The notes beneath the pieces are model-generated. The model was given only the letters and a program-made list of their open reading frames with translations, made no database searches and had not been told where the DNA came from. From positions 4,960,001-5,024,000 of the forward strand of contig OX328113.1 in assembly GCA_946811185.2 (NCBI GenBank): 64,000 bases of DNA, read 5' to 3'. Positions 52,960 to 63,842 of this stretch are shown here, piece after piece; position 1 is the first letter of the stretch, and every line of letters starts with the position of its first letter. This DNA is from Hippopus hippopus. Its lineage: Eukaryota; Mollusca; Bivalvia; Cardiida; Cardiidae. A program made the position numbers and the translations under genes.

Positions 52960-54060
52960 CTGGCGATCTGGCGATCGTCTTTAGAAAAGGAAGAGTAAAT
53001 ATTGAGTCTGATCTTGATTTAAACCTTTCTACGGCATCCACTGATGTCCATTATATAAAACAGTTAATGTGAAGTTTATTATGCATCTTATCTCTCTGTT
53101 TGGTCATCTAGTTTTCATGTACTATGTGCTCGTGTTCTACGCTCCCTACATTAACATCAACTTTTGACCATAGGAAAGAACGAGTACATGTGATGTCGAA
53201 TGTTGATCTACATCCCGAGGGAGTATTGACTTTACTATGTAGATAGTCTGATCTTAGCCACCCTCTGCTGAATCACTGAGGTTAATCTTTATTAAACAAA
53301 GAGTTAATATTTAGTATGGTCTTGATTTTAATCATTGCATATCGCCCGGGGTTGTCTTAGATATACAAACAGTGAATATCAGGTCTGATCTTGATCGTAA
53401 CTTTGGGTTGTATTGACTTTACTATCTAGATAGTCTGATCTTAGCCACCCCTCTGCTGAATCACTGAAGTTAATCTTTATTAAACAAAGAGTTAATATGT
53501 AGTATGGTCTTGATTTTAATCATTGCATAACGCCCGAGGTTGTCTTAGATATACAAACAGTGAATATCAGGTCTGATCTTGATCGTAACTTTGGGTTGGA
53601 TTTTATATCAAGATAATTAACGTGAAGTCTGCTTTTTCTTTTAACTGTGGCCATTGATCTGTCCTTTGTAATCAAAGAGTTAATGTACTTGGTGATCTTT
53701 ATTCAAAACCTTCTGCGCTAGAACCTAATGTTTTCCTAAATAAAACTAATAATCATAATTAAAAAAAGAGTCTGATCTTGATCGAAACTGTAATATTACA
53801 GATAACGTTGTTTTTTGCTGTAAAAAAGAAATACATTCAGTCGTATCATGATTAAAACTTCTGTTATCGCAACTCTTTAGTTTCGTGCATAACGAGTTAA
53901 TGTTCTGTCTGATTTTGATCTAGACTGTCTGCCACAACCTAGATGTACTCTAGTCATTACTGTAAACGTTAATCTTACTTTCTGTTACAGTTTATGTTAA
54001 CCCTTTGTTAAATTATATTAGGGGTAAATACTCAGTCTGATCTGAATCTAAACCGGCCCA
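52960..54060 (+). repeat. Degenerate ~90-bp tandem repeat with family B half-sites
   Basis: At least ten copies of (A)GTCTGATCTTGATC-type words in one orientation, often preceded by GAGTTAATRT. 53227-53411 and 53412-53598 are a recent ~185-bp tandem duplication. Confidence 0.75.
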
Positions 54061-54102
54061 AGCAAGAACATGGTCTTGTTCTTACCTCATGGATTTAATT
54101 AC

Positions 54103-54104
<2 letters not shown>

Positions 54105-54136
<32 letters not shown>
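54105..54136. repeat. (GA)n microsatellite
   Basis: Followed by an A run. Confidence 0.9.
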
Positions 54137-54138
<2 letters not shown>

Positions 54139-54331
54139 AAAAGAAAACATTCTTATGAAAATTTGGACAATTAACTCCTCTCCTTTCTCTATTTCTTTTA
54201 CCTTTTTATTTATTTATTTATTCATTAGGTTTATTTGTTATTGTCTCAATTTTTTCCATCGTTGTCCTTTACTTGCACGAAAACTTACTTTTTAGTTTAC
54301 AAAGTGTTATTTTGTCGTTTTGCGATAGACA

Positions 54332-54618
54332 AGCTGAGTCACGTAGTGCAAACGGTAGCATTTAGAACTTTAGATGGGGGCGGTGTTGTTTCGAATCGCC
54401 AGCTTGGCCAATTTCCTTCCGAAGATTGACAACAGCGATTGTGACAGGCTTCATTCCTCTCTTTCTGTTCATTGTTTTGACTGAGGCTACTTGGGAAAGC
54501 AGTCATTGGCTTGGGATTGCGACGGACTGGTAAAATCAACTCCATGGAAGCATGGATAGGTGTACTTGCCGCATATGCTGTGAAATGTTAGAAACGGCAT
54601 TAAACACCATGCGAACAA
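54332..54618 (+). mobile_element. SINE family D, full length, decayed head
   Basis: GGCCAATTTCCTTCCGAAGA.., GGGAAAGCAGTCATTGGCTT, GAAACGGCATTAAACACCAT. Confidence 0.83.
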
Positions 54619-54682
54619 ACAAAGAATCGATAGACCATGTGACTAAGTTTAGAAATGAAAGGTTTCACAAACAAACACACAG

Positions 54683-54683
<1 letters not shown>

Positions 54684-54713
<30 letters not shown>

Positions 54714-54714
54714 A
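54684..54714. repeat. C run joined to (CA)n
   Basis: Homopolymer plus dinucleotide. Confidence 0.9.
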
Positions 54715-54949
54715 TAAACAAATAAATAAAACGTCAACCAGGAAGATAAAAGATTCTGTTTTGAGGACTGTTGCGGATATAACTAAAGATCACTTGAAAA
54801 GACTATATCCACTACAGGAAAAAAACAATGAAATCTTCCATCATCATTTTTTCTGTCTTTGTTTTGGGCAATTGCGCGTCACATGTACGAAAATGTGCCG
54901 TTCAAACCACACATTTCGATATTGTATAAGACATTTAAGTCAGGGTCTT

Positions 54950-55125
54950 TTCCGGACATTGTAGATCAAGATCAGATTGCTCAGAACGTGCAGTCTGATA
55001 TTGGATCTACCCTGTCCGATAAATTGATATTTTTCCACAAAAATGCCATTGAAATATCAAAATTTTGGTTTTGTACTATTAGCTGGAAAGTTTCATTAGG
55101 TTTATTTAGCTGGATAAGAGATAAA
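54950..55125 (-). repeat. Family B element, reverse, left end missing
   Basis: CCGGACATTGTAGATCAAGA.. to GGTTTATTTAGCTGGATAAG; abuts family H copy 2. Confidence 0.85.
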
Positions 55126-55145
55126 TTGTTATATATATATTTATT

Positions 55146-55697
55146 TCCTGCTTTCCGGTAGCTTATCGAGAAATATCAGTGAAATATTTTTCGATATTTC
55201 ATAGTTACGACCAGTGAAAATACCGATTTTTATATTCTAACTCTTCAGTTGAAGGCAGAAACAGTAGTTCTCGCGCACTAGTTACCTAGGTAAAATGCGC
55301 GTGGCTCTCAACCAGATGAAAATATGACGTAATTTACCTTACATTTCTCGCGCTTGACTTAATATTGTAATGCGTCGCTATGCGGAGGGGGTACACCACG
55401 GGGAATAACCGAAAAGAACCGTACTGGATTTTGATTAAGTCCCCCCGAGAAAAGGTTAAAAGCATGAAATAAATAGAATATTTGTTTTTTCAGTGAAAGA
55501 TCAAAATTTATTTCATCTCGTGAACATCATCGGTAATATTTTCACGAGTGGCTGCCACTCGTGAAAATATTACCGATGATGTTCACGAGATGAAATAAAT
55601 TTTGATCTTTGCTAGCACTCGTGAAAATATTACCGATGATATTTACGAGATGAAATAAATTTCGATCTTTCTCCGTAAAAAACAAATATCCTCTATC
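55146..55697 (-). mobile_element. Family H element, copy 2, with a third hairpin arm
   Basis: After the normal two arms, a further GCACTCGTGAAAATATTACC.. arm is duplicated (55615-55697). Confidence 0.88.
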
Positions 55698-55728
55698 TGT
55701 TTTTCCTAAATACATTGACAACAAGATA

Positions 55729-55905
55729 TAAGCCATGCTCAGGCAAAGGGGCTTAACGCATCTCTGTGATGCATCATATCAAGCAAGCCATCCCATAATT
55801 ATGGATCCATATCCGCTTTTTAACAACCAACTTAATTATGAGGTAGACTGATCCATGGACATACAGAAAATTGACCGACCGAGAGTTGTATTATGCCCAG
55901 ATCAG
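55729..55905 (+). mobile_element. Family A MITE, core and right end missing
   Basis: Starts AAGCCATGCTCAGG; lost after AAAATTGACC. Confidence 0.78.
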
Positions 55906-56051
55906 TCAATTTTTTACTACGATATATATTACTCTCCGTTTTTTTTCCATTTCCAAAGAAAAGTAAATTTCGTGGTTTCTAATCAGAGTTAAACAAATGA
56001 ATTCAATTTGAACCCACTAAGAAAAGACAATATCCATGTAACGGCTGAAAC

Positions 56052-56277
56052 CTAAATCTTCGCCAAACAATCATGGGTTTTAACGACCGTGGGAAAGAGG
56101 ACTATTTAAAAAACATCGTGGGAAAAGGAATAAAATGGTAACTGGCATTTTCTCTTTCTTCCACAATATTTTCTACCCTGTCACAGAGCTTAAGCTCATT
56201 TGTAACAATTTTAACTGGTCGTCTACAGATGTTTTAAATTTGAAAGTCTAACATTTGTCGTTTGGAAAAGGGTTAAG
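56052..56277 (+). repeat. Family C element
   Basis: Both ends; the hairpin loop is shortened to AAAATGGTAACTGGCATTTT. Confidence 0.82.
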
Positions 56278-56313
56278 TCCAATGAAAACGATAAAGGTTC
56301 GACCATGGCACTT

Positions 56314-56587
56314 AACCCATTACCACACAATCCCTACTTTTGACGACCCTGAGAAAAAAGCCTTTAGAAAACATTGTGGGAAAAGGAGAAAATGCTGAGA
56401 AAGAAGCCATTAGAAAACATTGTGGGAAAAGGAGAAAATGCTGGTAACCAGCATTTTCTCCTTTTCCCACAATGTTTTCTACGCTTCACAAAACAAATTT
56501 GAAATTTTCAGTCACTTTTATTTTGTCGTCTGCAAATGCTTTCGATTTGGACAAGCCTAAAATATTGTCGTTTGGTAATGAGTTAAA
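56314..56587 (+). repeat. Family C element with duplicated left arm
   Basis: GAGAAAAAAGCCTTTAGAAA..GGAGAAAATGCT is repeated once as GAGAAAGAAGCCATTAGAAA... before the right arm. Confidence 0.9.
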
Positions 56588-56592
56588 GGGTT

Positions 56593-56741
56593 AAGGTTTT
56601 ATCAAGCGAAATTTTTTTTTGATCCATCCAAACTGAAAGCCTTTGGAGACTACAAATCACATGTGGCAGAGATCAAGGTTTTTGTCTTTGTTTGGGTAGA
56701 AAACATTGTTGTAAAGGAAGAAAATGCTGGTTAACGTAGTA
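56593..56741 (-). repeat. Family C element, truncated, reverse
   Basis: Lost after GCTGGTTAAC. Confidence 0.7.
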
Positions 56742-57129
56742 GACTCATAACGCTTCTAGTACAACATGTAATAAAAATTCTTGTTAGTTGATAAATAAGG
56801 ATTTATACTGATATAATACTGTTGCACATTTTTAACCGACCAGAAATTCCTATGATGTCTATCTTGAAATTATTTGTTGATACTTTTGTTAGTTTCCTGA
56901 AAGGGAGGTAATTATTATCTCCCTTTGTAATGAGAATATAGTGATTTTAGATTTATAAATAATAATTCTAAGAAGGAAAAAAAGGAAAAAAGTAGCTCGG
57001 TTAAAGTAGTACAATAATACTCATTTTTAATTATAACAAATTTTGTAGGATACTATTACAGTGGAGATAGATGTTTTTCATTACGGGTCTACTACCTTAA
57101 CATTCATACAGTGTTTTCAAAAGCTTTCT
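56742..57129. other. No feature recognised
   Basis: AT-rich; GGGAGGTAATTATTATCTCC is a small inverted repeat at 56904-56925. Confidence 0.4.
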
Positions 57130-57260
57130 TCCCAAGGAAGGCGGTCACTGCACCTACACTTTCTCGTGTGGCTTCTCAGACCAGTTATGACACAACTTTC
57201 TTTTTAAGTCAATGACTACTTTTCTCACATGCATCAGAGGTGAGAGGCAAATCCGGATTA
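57130..57260 (-). mobile_element. SINE family D fragment, reverse
   Basis: GGCGGTCACTGCACCTACAC..ATGACTACTTTTCTCACATG. Confidence 0.6.
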
Positions 57261-57268
57261 ATAAGGGT

Positions 57269-57475
57269 TAACCCTTTGGCTGCTAAGCGCGACTCACTGA
57301 CCTTTTGCGGACAGTGTAGATCAAGATCAGACTGCACAGAATGTGCCGTCTGATCTTGGATCTACACGGTCCGTAAAGAAGATATCCTCCCATATACCTT
57401 TGATATAGCAAAATTTGGGTTTTCATTATCGGCTTGAACGTTTCATGTTAGTTATTTAGCAGGATCAGGATTAAG
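57269..57475 (-). repeat. Family B element, full length, reverse
   Basis: AACCCTTTGGCTGCTAAGCG to GTTATTTAGCAGGATCAGGA. Confidence 0.9.
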
Positions 57476-57535
57476 ACATAGCAATAATTGAACGCTGCAT
57501 CTAATGAACTGTGGTTTTAAAACTTTTTATAGATA

Positions 57536-58049
57536 TAGAGGATATTTTTTTTTTACTGTGAAAGATCGAAATTTATTTCATCGAGTGAACATCATCGGTA
57601 ATATTTTCACGAGTGGCGCGGCGCAGCCACTCGTGAAAATATTACCGATGATGTTCACTCGATGAAATAAATTTCGATCTTTCACCGAAAAAAAAAAAAA
57701 AAAACAACAAATATTCTATTTATTTTATGCTTATAACCCTTGCTCGGAGGAACTTAATCAAAATCCAGTACAGTTCTTTTCGGTTATTTCCCGTGGCGTA
57801 CCCCCTCCGCATAGCAACGCATTACAATATTACGTCAAGCGCAAGAAATGTAAGGTAAATGACGTCATATTTCCATCTGGTTGTAAGGCACGCTCATTTT
57901 ACTTATGTAACTAGTGCGCGATAACAACTGTTTCCGCCTTCAATTGAAGAGTTAGAATATAAAAGTCGGTATTTTCACTGGTCGTAACCTTGAAATATCG
58001 AAAATTATTTCACCGATATTTTTCGATAACCTACCGGAAAGCATGAAAT
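57536..58049 (+). mobile_element. Family H element, copy 3
   Basis: Near-perfect hairpin with GCGCGGCGC at its tip; right part colinear with copy 1. Confidence 0.92.
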
Positions 58050-58254
58050 AAATGATGTTATTACTTTGAGGTAGATATTTTCTTTATGATAGAGATATAA
58101 ACAAATGTCAGAGTTGTCATGTTATGACGACGATAAACATAACAAAGACAGGGCTATGACATTAATTTGATGTTTTCTGCCCAGCCAAAAAATTGGAAAT
58201 GCTTGTGTCAAGCATGCTCTCATATGGTAACAGTCTTATTTAATCTTTCAAAGA

Positions 58255-58435
58255 CAAATCCACTGGCTGCTTTCCCACATATGTGACATAGCCATCGTTC
58301 AAACGATCATTAGTAGTGAGGAATGGATTCTGTTGTAATGACCTTCATCATTCCTCTAAAAGAAATTAGCCAAACTGGAAATTCAAGTAAGTGTTACCCT
58401 GGTTTCAAGCATACCAACTGAGGTACATGCCTGGA
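58255..58435 (-). mobile_element. SINE family D, 5' half, reverse
   Basis: CCACTGGCTGCTTTCCCACA..GAGGAATGGATTCTGTTGTA, then a decayed head. Confidence 0.7.
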
Positions 58436-58844
58436 CACTTGTAACATGGGGTAGTCTAAAATGGGCCGTAAGACCTGAAATGCTGCTACGGCTTCTGTTG
58501 CAACCCTTTACCAGGGCTGCAGAATTAACATGTCAAATTTGTCCGACTTCTACTGTTTTAATGGCAGACAAGTCAACATTTCTTTTTCTCAATTCTCACG
58601 CATACAAATAAAAAAATAAAGATTGAAATAACTACGTATTTTGTACTTTAGGTATTTTAAAATTCAAGTTTTCAATTTATGAAACTAAGTCCCAAACATC
58701 AAATCTAAGCCTCTCAGTTTATTTTCCAGGTAGAGAAATTGCGAGATTTTTTTTGAAAGCCTGTATGTTCCCAAAGGGGCAGCATTCAGATACAGTATCA
58801 GTATGGTTTAACTATTTCTATTCCTATTGTGCACTTTATACCAG

Positions 58845-59125
58845 GCCCTTGTAGCGCCGTCAGTAGTATAAAGGACTTGCGGACACTGAGTAGTGGTTCA
58901 ATCCCTAGCTTTGCTAATTTAGTTCCAACGATTGGTGATAGACATTGCCGCTGGATTTATCTCCCTGTCACTGCTGATCATTACTTTGATGACGATTATA
59001 TGGGAAAGCAGCCAGGGTGCGTGGAAATATATTGTACGAAGTACTAGTAACAGAAACTCGAGGAGTCACTGGCCACCGCTACATAACTGTAATAAGGTTT
59101 AGAAACATCGTACAATCAATCAGCA
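58845..59125 (+). mobile_element. SINE family D, full length
   Basis: TAGCGCCGTCAGTAG head, GGTTCAATCCC box B, TGGGAAAGCAGCCAGG body, ACAATCAATCAGC end. Confidence 0.83.
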
Positions 59126-59129
59126 CAAA

Positions 59130-59860
59130 TCTAGATATCGGTAAATTTAATAAACTTTGCTTGCCCCCCTCTTTTTTTGTCCTTGCACATGCTTCCTTTT
59201 GATTGGTTTCTGAATTGATTTAAATTTCTGCCCCAAGATTAGACCCTATTTCTATAAGTTTCTTTATGTGCTAATGGCACATCGAGGATTCAAAAGTTTG
59301 CATTTGACTCTAAGGGCTCAAAATAATCAAGTACTTTTGAGTCAGAAATATCACAAACCATAAATCAACATCTGTGAGAGATAAAAACTAGCACCTGAAA
59401 TGATGACAATCATTGCAAAAGAAAGTGATTCACCAAATTTAAGTGGTTAGAGAAGGAAGATAAGTCTGATACCATAATTATTTTCCTTGTGTCAGAAATT
59501 TCCCAACTTTGCTGATACTTTCTCTGTCTTAATTATGGGAAGGTCAACTCATCTTGAAATCTATTCAGAAATAAAGAGTGAAGAAGTAAAAAGGAAACGT
59601 TGAAGAAGTTTTGTCAAGGGACTAAGGCGGTAAGAATAGTAAATTCCTTTAGTTTATTGACATCGGTTTTGTAATTGCCCCTCTTTCATATGCGCCTTGT
59701 AATTTTTTATGAAACAGAAAGGTCATCCTTTTGTTCTCTGATTTTTATTTCCGTATTAAAAGCAAAATTGGTTCAGCTTTTCCATATTTGTCATTATCTG
59801 TTTGTTTGTTCCAAAACGTCCGTGTAAGAATTTGTTAGATTTAGTTATAGTGGTATACGG
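59130..59860. other. No gene supported
   Basis: No family match or ORF of note. Confidence 0.4.
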
Positions 59861-59868
59861 TGGTAGGG

Positions 59869-59942
59869 GTCTTTCTGTGGCTCTGTGGTTAGAGTGGAAT
59901 GAGTTCCATATAGGTTCGAGACCCGTATCAACCCTGCTTTTT
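59869..59942 (+). repeat. tRNA-like sequence, decayed
   Basis: TGTGGCTCTGTGGTTAGAG (box A-like) and GGTTCGAGACCCG (box B-like) are 20-25 bp apart. The acceptor ends do not pair, so this is not called a tRNA gene. Confidence 0.45.
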
Positions 59943-60618
59943 CACCTCGGAAATTACCAGGAATTTGTTTGAATTGCTTGAAGGGATTGAGAGACGTAAG
60001 AATCGGGAAATTGTGCCGTCTAAGCAAGAGATCCCGCTTTTAATCAAATGTAGGTAAAGGCTGCAGTTTTTAAGAATGCTAGTACCAGAAGTCTTAAGAA
60101 TCGGTGAAGTCGGGTTGCTTAAAATAATAGGAGAAAGTAGTGTTGCGTTATACTTTGGTTGTGATGGTGAGTTACCAGCGGTTACAGCAATCCTTTAATT
60201 TAGCGACAGGTTCTTTGTCCGAGTCTCTTACATGAAGAACTTGCCGTTGATTGGTAAATTATCTCAGCTGTGTTAAAAGTTGCTATAGGCATCGTGATCT
60301 CGTGATGACTGGAAGAATCAGGTAGCTGCAAAACTCAAAATGGGGCAGAGTTTTGTGTTACGTTATTATGGTAAGGTCGAGCAGTCTGAGAAGAATAATC
60401 TATAGAGCAAGCGTCCTGCAAACAAAAAGCCTTCGGTCCGAGTTTCGTGCTGTCAACAAATTAGCATTATGATGTCAGAATTGGTGGATTAAACTGAAGC
60501 TGGCACCGACGGCAAGTCTGATAGAGCAGTCTGATAGAGCTGGTAAGAACATTTGCCTGGCCCGGGTTCGACTTTTTTACCAGCAGCATTTATTACTCAA
60601 TTTAAATTGACTACATTT

Positions 60619-60880
60619 GAGCAGTGCTCTGGCAAAAGGGGCCTTAATGCATCTCCGTTATACACAATACTAGTCCAAGTAATCACATAATTATAGATCC
60701 ATAGGAACCACTTTTTTCAAATCCGACTTAATCATGAGGTAGACTGATCCTTTGACAAACAGAAAATTGACCAATAGCGAAAAGTATCGGCCCAGGTCAG
60801 CCTGCGCGTACTGCGCAGGCTGACCTGGGTCGATACTTTTCGCAGATGCATTAAGCCCCGTTTTCACAGAGCATGGCTCA
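60619..60880 (+). mobile_element. Family A MITE, full length
   Basis: Both TIRs; core loop GTACT with perfect 13-nt arms. Confidence 0.92.
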
Positions 60881-60982
60881 TTTATGTCAGAAGTTGGTGA
60901 AGGGACCCTGAGCCTTATTTATTGATACAATAAAATTACAAAGGAAAGGGGGTATGAATATACAGTAAGTGTGTTGGCTACA

Positions 60983-61622
60983 GATCCGGGAACCTTAGTG
61001 TTAAGAACGACGCTCTTCCCCCTGTAATCCAAAGGCCCGGTTTTCTCAAAGTAGAGAACCAACCCTGTCAACTGGACATCTGTCATCTGGATAACTTTGT
61101 GTTTTGGGAATTCATCTTTCAAACGTTTGAACCGCGTATCTCAAAAGTTAGAGTACTCTGCGCTTTAAACAAAAAATTTGGATGGCTGAGTTATTACAAC
61201 GCTCACCCCTTAAATAAGAGATCCATGTAGCTCAGTTGTTTTACAATTTACATTTTAAACAAGAAGATTCGGTAACTCAGATGTCAGAACAGTCGTTCTC
61301 TGAATGACATATCCGGGAAACTAAGTTGTTAGACCGCTCACCCTTTAATCAAGAGATCCAGGAAGCCCAGTTAGTAGAACATTCACCCTGTCAACGAGAG
61401 ATCCGAGTAGCTCTCTTGTTAGAGCACTAACCCTGTAAACCAGAGATCTAGATGGCTCAGTTGTTAGAAAAGTTAGCCTTTAACGAGAAACTTGTGGAGC
61501 TCTGTTGGTAGAACACTCGCCCTGTAAAAGAGAGTACGTGTAGCTCATTTAATAGACAGCTCACCTTTAAACAAGATATCCTGATGACTCAGTTGTTACA
61601 GCATTTGCTCTGGAATCGAGGG
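60983..61622 (+). repeat. Tandem array of ~14 tRNA-5'-half-like units (~45 bp)
   Basis: Consensus TCCRGGTAGCTCAGTTGTTA, then GAGCACTCACCCTGTAAACGA, then GAGA. Each unit resembles an acceptor start, a D-arm with box A and an anticodon arm (CCTGTAAA), with no T-arm. Best units are at 61310-61540; the outer units decay. Confidence 0.8.
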
Positions 61623-61867
61623 TCTCCTGGACGGGATCTCACATCAAAAGTTTCTTGGCTGGAATCACACGATGGTCGTGGTCAATCCCTGGAACTTTTC
61701 ACGCTAGTAAAGGAAGGGCTTCTAGGAAGGAAAAATCGAGACTGATAAATATAAGCTTTAGAACTTTAGAACAATCAATACAAAATGATTGTGCTTATAG
61801 CAAATAAAGAGAATGCAGTTGAATACTCAGAAATGTTTTAGTACAAAATGATGGGGTATTAGGGTTT

Positions 61868-62296
61868 TATTTCATGCTTTCCGTTAGGTTATCGGGAAAT
61901 ATTCGATATTTTATGGTTACGACCAGTGAAAATACCGATTTTTATATTCTAGTTACCTAGGTAAAATGCGCGTGACTCACAACCAGATGGAAATATGAAG
62001 TCATTTACCTTACATTTCTCGCGCTTGACGTAACATTGTAATGCGTTGCTATGCGGAGGGGGTACACCACGGAGAATAACTGAAAAGAACTGTACTGGAT
62101 TTTGATAAAGTTCCTCCCAGAAAGGGTTAAAAGCATGAAATAAATAGAATATTTGTTTTTTTCGGTTAAAGATCGAAATTTATTTCATCTCGTGAACACA
62201 ATCGGTAATATTTTCACGAGTGGCGCATTACCGATGATGTTCACTCGATGAAATAAATTTCGATCTTTAACCGAAAAAAACAAATATCCTCTATAT
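61868..62296 (-). mobile_element. Family H element, copy 4
   Basis: Reverse; lacks the CGCCTTCAATTGAAGAG segment, and the hairpin tip is deleted on one side. Confidence 0.88.
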
Positions 62297-62299
62297 ATA

Positions 62300-62534
62300 A
62301 CACTGTTTTGAATACAAGTGGGAAAAGCTTTTGCAATTGGAATTCGATTATTATCCCTCCCAAATTAAAACAAACAAATGGTGCCCTCTCTATTTTCATA
62401 ACTGTAATTTGAAGACTTAAATCTCTGAAAACTTATTAATGTATTAGCAATATGTATTAGCAATACATTAATCTAGTGCGCTATGGTCGATAATTACATC
62501 TTCTGGATTGGCTTCAGGACATTTGTTTGTTTGG
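62300..62534. other. No feature recognised
   Basis: Contains a short inverted pair, CATTAATGTATTAGCAATAT / TAGCAATACATTAAT. Confidence 0.4.
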
Positions 62535-62650
62535 GGTTTAATGCCGTTTGTTTTCAATGTTTTATAGAGGATCAGTGCACCAGATTTTGTTGATCCAAGA
62601 TCAGACTGCTCATACTGTGTAGTCTGCTTTTGACCTGCAACATCCGCAAA
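62535..62650. repeat. SINE D tail fragment joined to a B hairpin fragment
   Basis: GGTTTAATGCCGTTTG.., GATCAGTGCACCAG, then TGATCCAAGATCAGACTGCT. Confidence 0.55.
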
Positions 62651-63769
62651 AAAGTGAAGTTTGAAAATTTTCATCTTTCCATTGCCATTGAAAGATTAAG
62701 TATAGCAAAATCTATACGTAACTAGGCATCTGTCAAAATTTCACGCAAGTAAAGACTTACTGTAGGGCAATCGCAGTATTCTGCGTTCACAGATGTTTTT
62801 GAATTTAATATATTTCCAAAAGAAATATTGGGCTCAACGACCCTTTGCCACAATATAGCAGCCAGGAATATGCATGAAAAATTTAAAGCATGTTCAGATG
62901 TTCCACCCAGTTTTAATCGCCATCGATTCAAATTTATTAGATCTATTTTTCAATTGAAATTTGAGCAAGAAAAGCTACCAAATATTGTTTTTTCAAGCAT
63001 TCACATTCTCTTGGAATGAGGAACTTGCTGTTATAGGTATTCTGAGCTGTTTTTTTTTTTCACTACTGTGAACGAGATAAGACTGCATGTAGATCTATAC
63101 GTAAAGGCTGTTCTTGCTCTAGATCTACCCTCTCCCAAAATACAGCCATTGTGGCAAACAACAGGATAGCAGTTAATGCTATCAATTCACAACACTTATT
63201 AGTCATATGCTACGTAGATACATGTAAAACCCAATGGTTAGCCCTGCTAACGAAAAAGAATGCTGTTTAACAGAAATGTGCAGATACTACTTCAGCAGAC
63301 GCTGTCAGCGCTTTCATAACAGCATAGTGAGATGCGTAATTTAATGACATCAAAGTATGTGACGTGATATTATTTTGAATTTTTCGGGGTGTGTTTTCTT
63401 CTCTATACCTTTGCGATCTAGTGACCAGGCCAGAACTAAGAATAATGCATAGTGTTTGTAGAGAATTGGAATTTAGTACATCTAGATCTAGATTCTATTT
63501 TTCTTCTTTTTTTCTGAGTGGAAAGTGCAAAACATTTTAAGTTAACTTCAAGATGTAGATCTACGTGTTTTTCTGTTTTTTTTAGTGGAGTGCTAGATTA
63601 GATTTCTAGAGCTAGACCTATTCGACTTTTTTTGCCGTCAAAAAGGGGGACAAAAATGTTAACATACATTGAATAGATCTACAATGCCACAGTAGAGGAA
63701 AGTTGATTTATTTTGGTATTAAATCTAGAACTATAGATCTATCTTGATTTATTTTAGAATGATAAAGTA
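62651..63769. other. No gene supported
   Basis: AT-rich, with many AGATCTA words and a decayed B-like arm near 63065-63135. Confidence 0.35.
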
Positions 63770-63842
63770 GATATTGATCCAGTGAGGATCGAGATTAGAC
63801 TGCACACCTGATCTTGATCTAGATAAACGCCGTCTGCTGAAT
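63770..63842 (+). repeat. Family B hairpin, core shortened
   Basis: GATCGAGATTAGACTGCACA joins CCTGATCTTGATCTAG. Confidence 0.6.

Noticed and set aside
59560..59632. Candidate exon 4 of the MTCL1-like gene (SEIKSEEVKRKR followed by a GTAAG-type site)
   Set aside because: In-frame stop before the donor, no acceptor in phase and no family similarity.
59869..59942. tRNA gene
   Set aside because: Box A and B spacing is too short and the arms do not pair.
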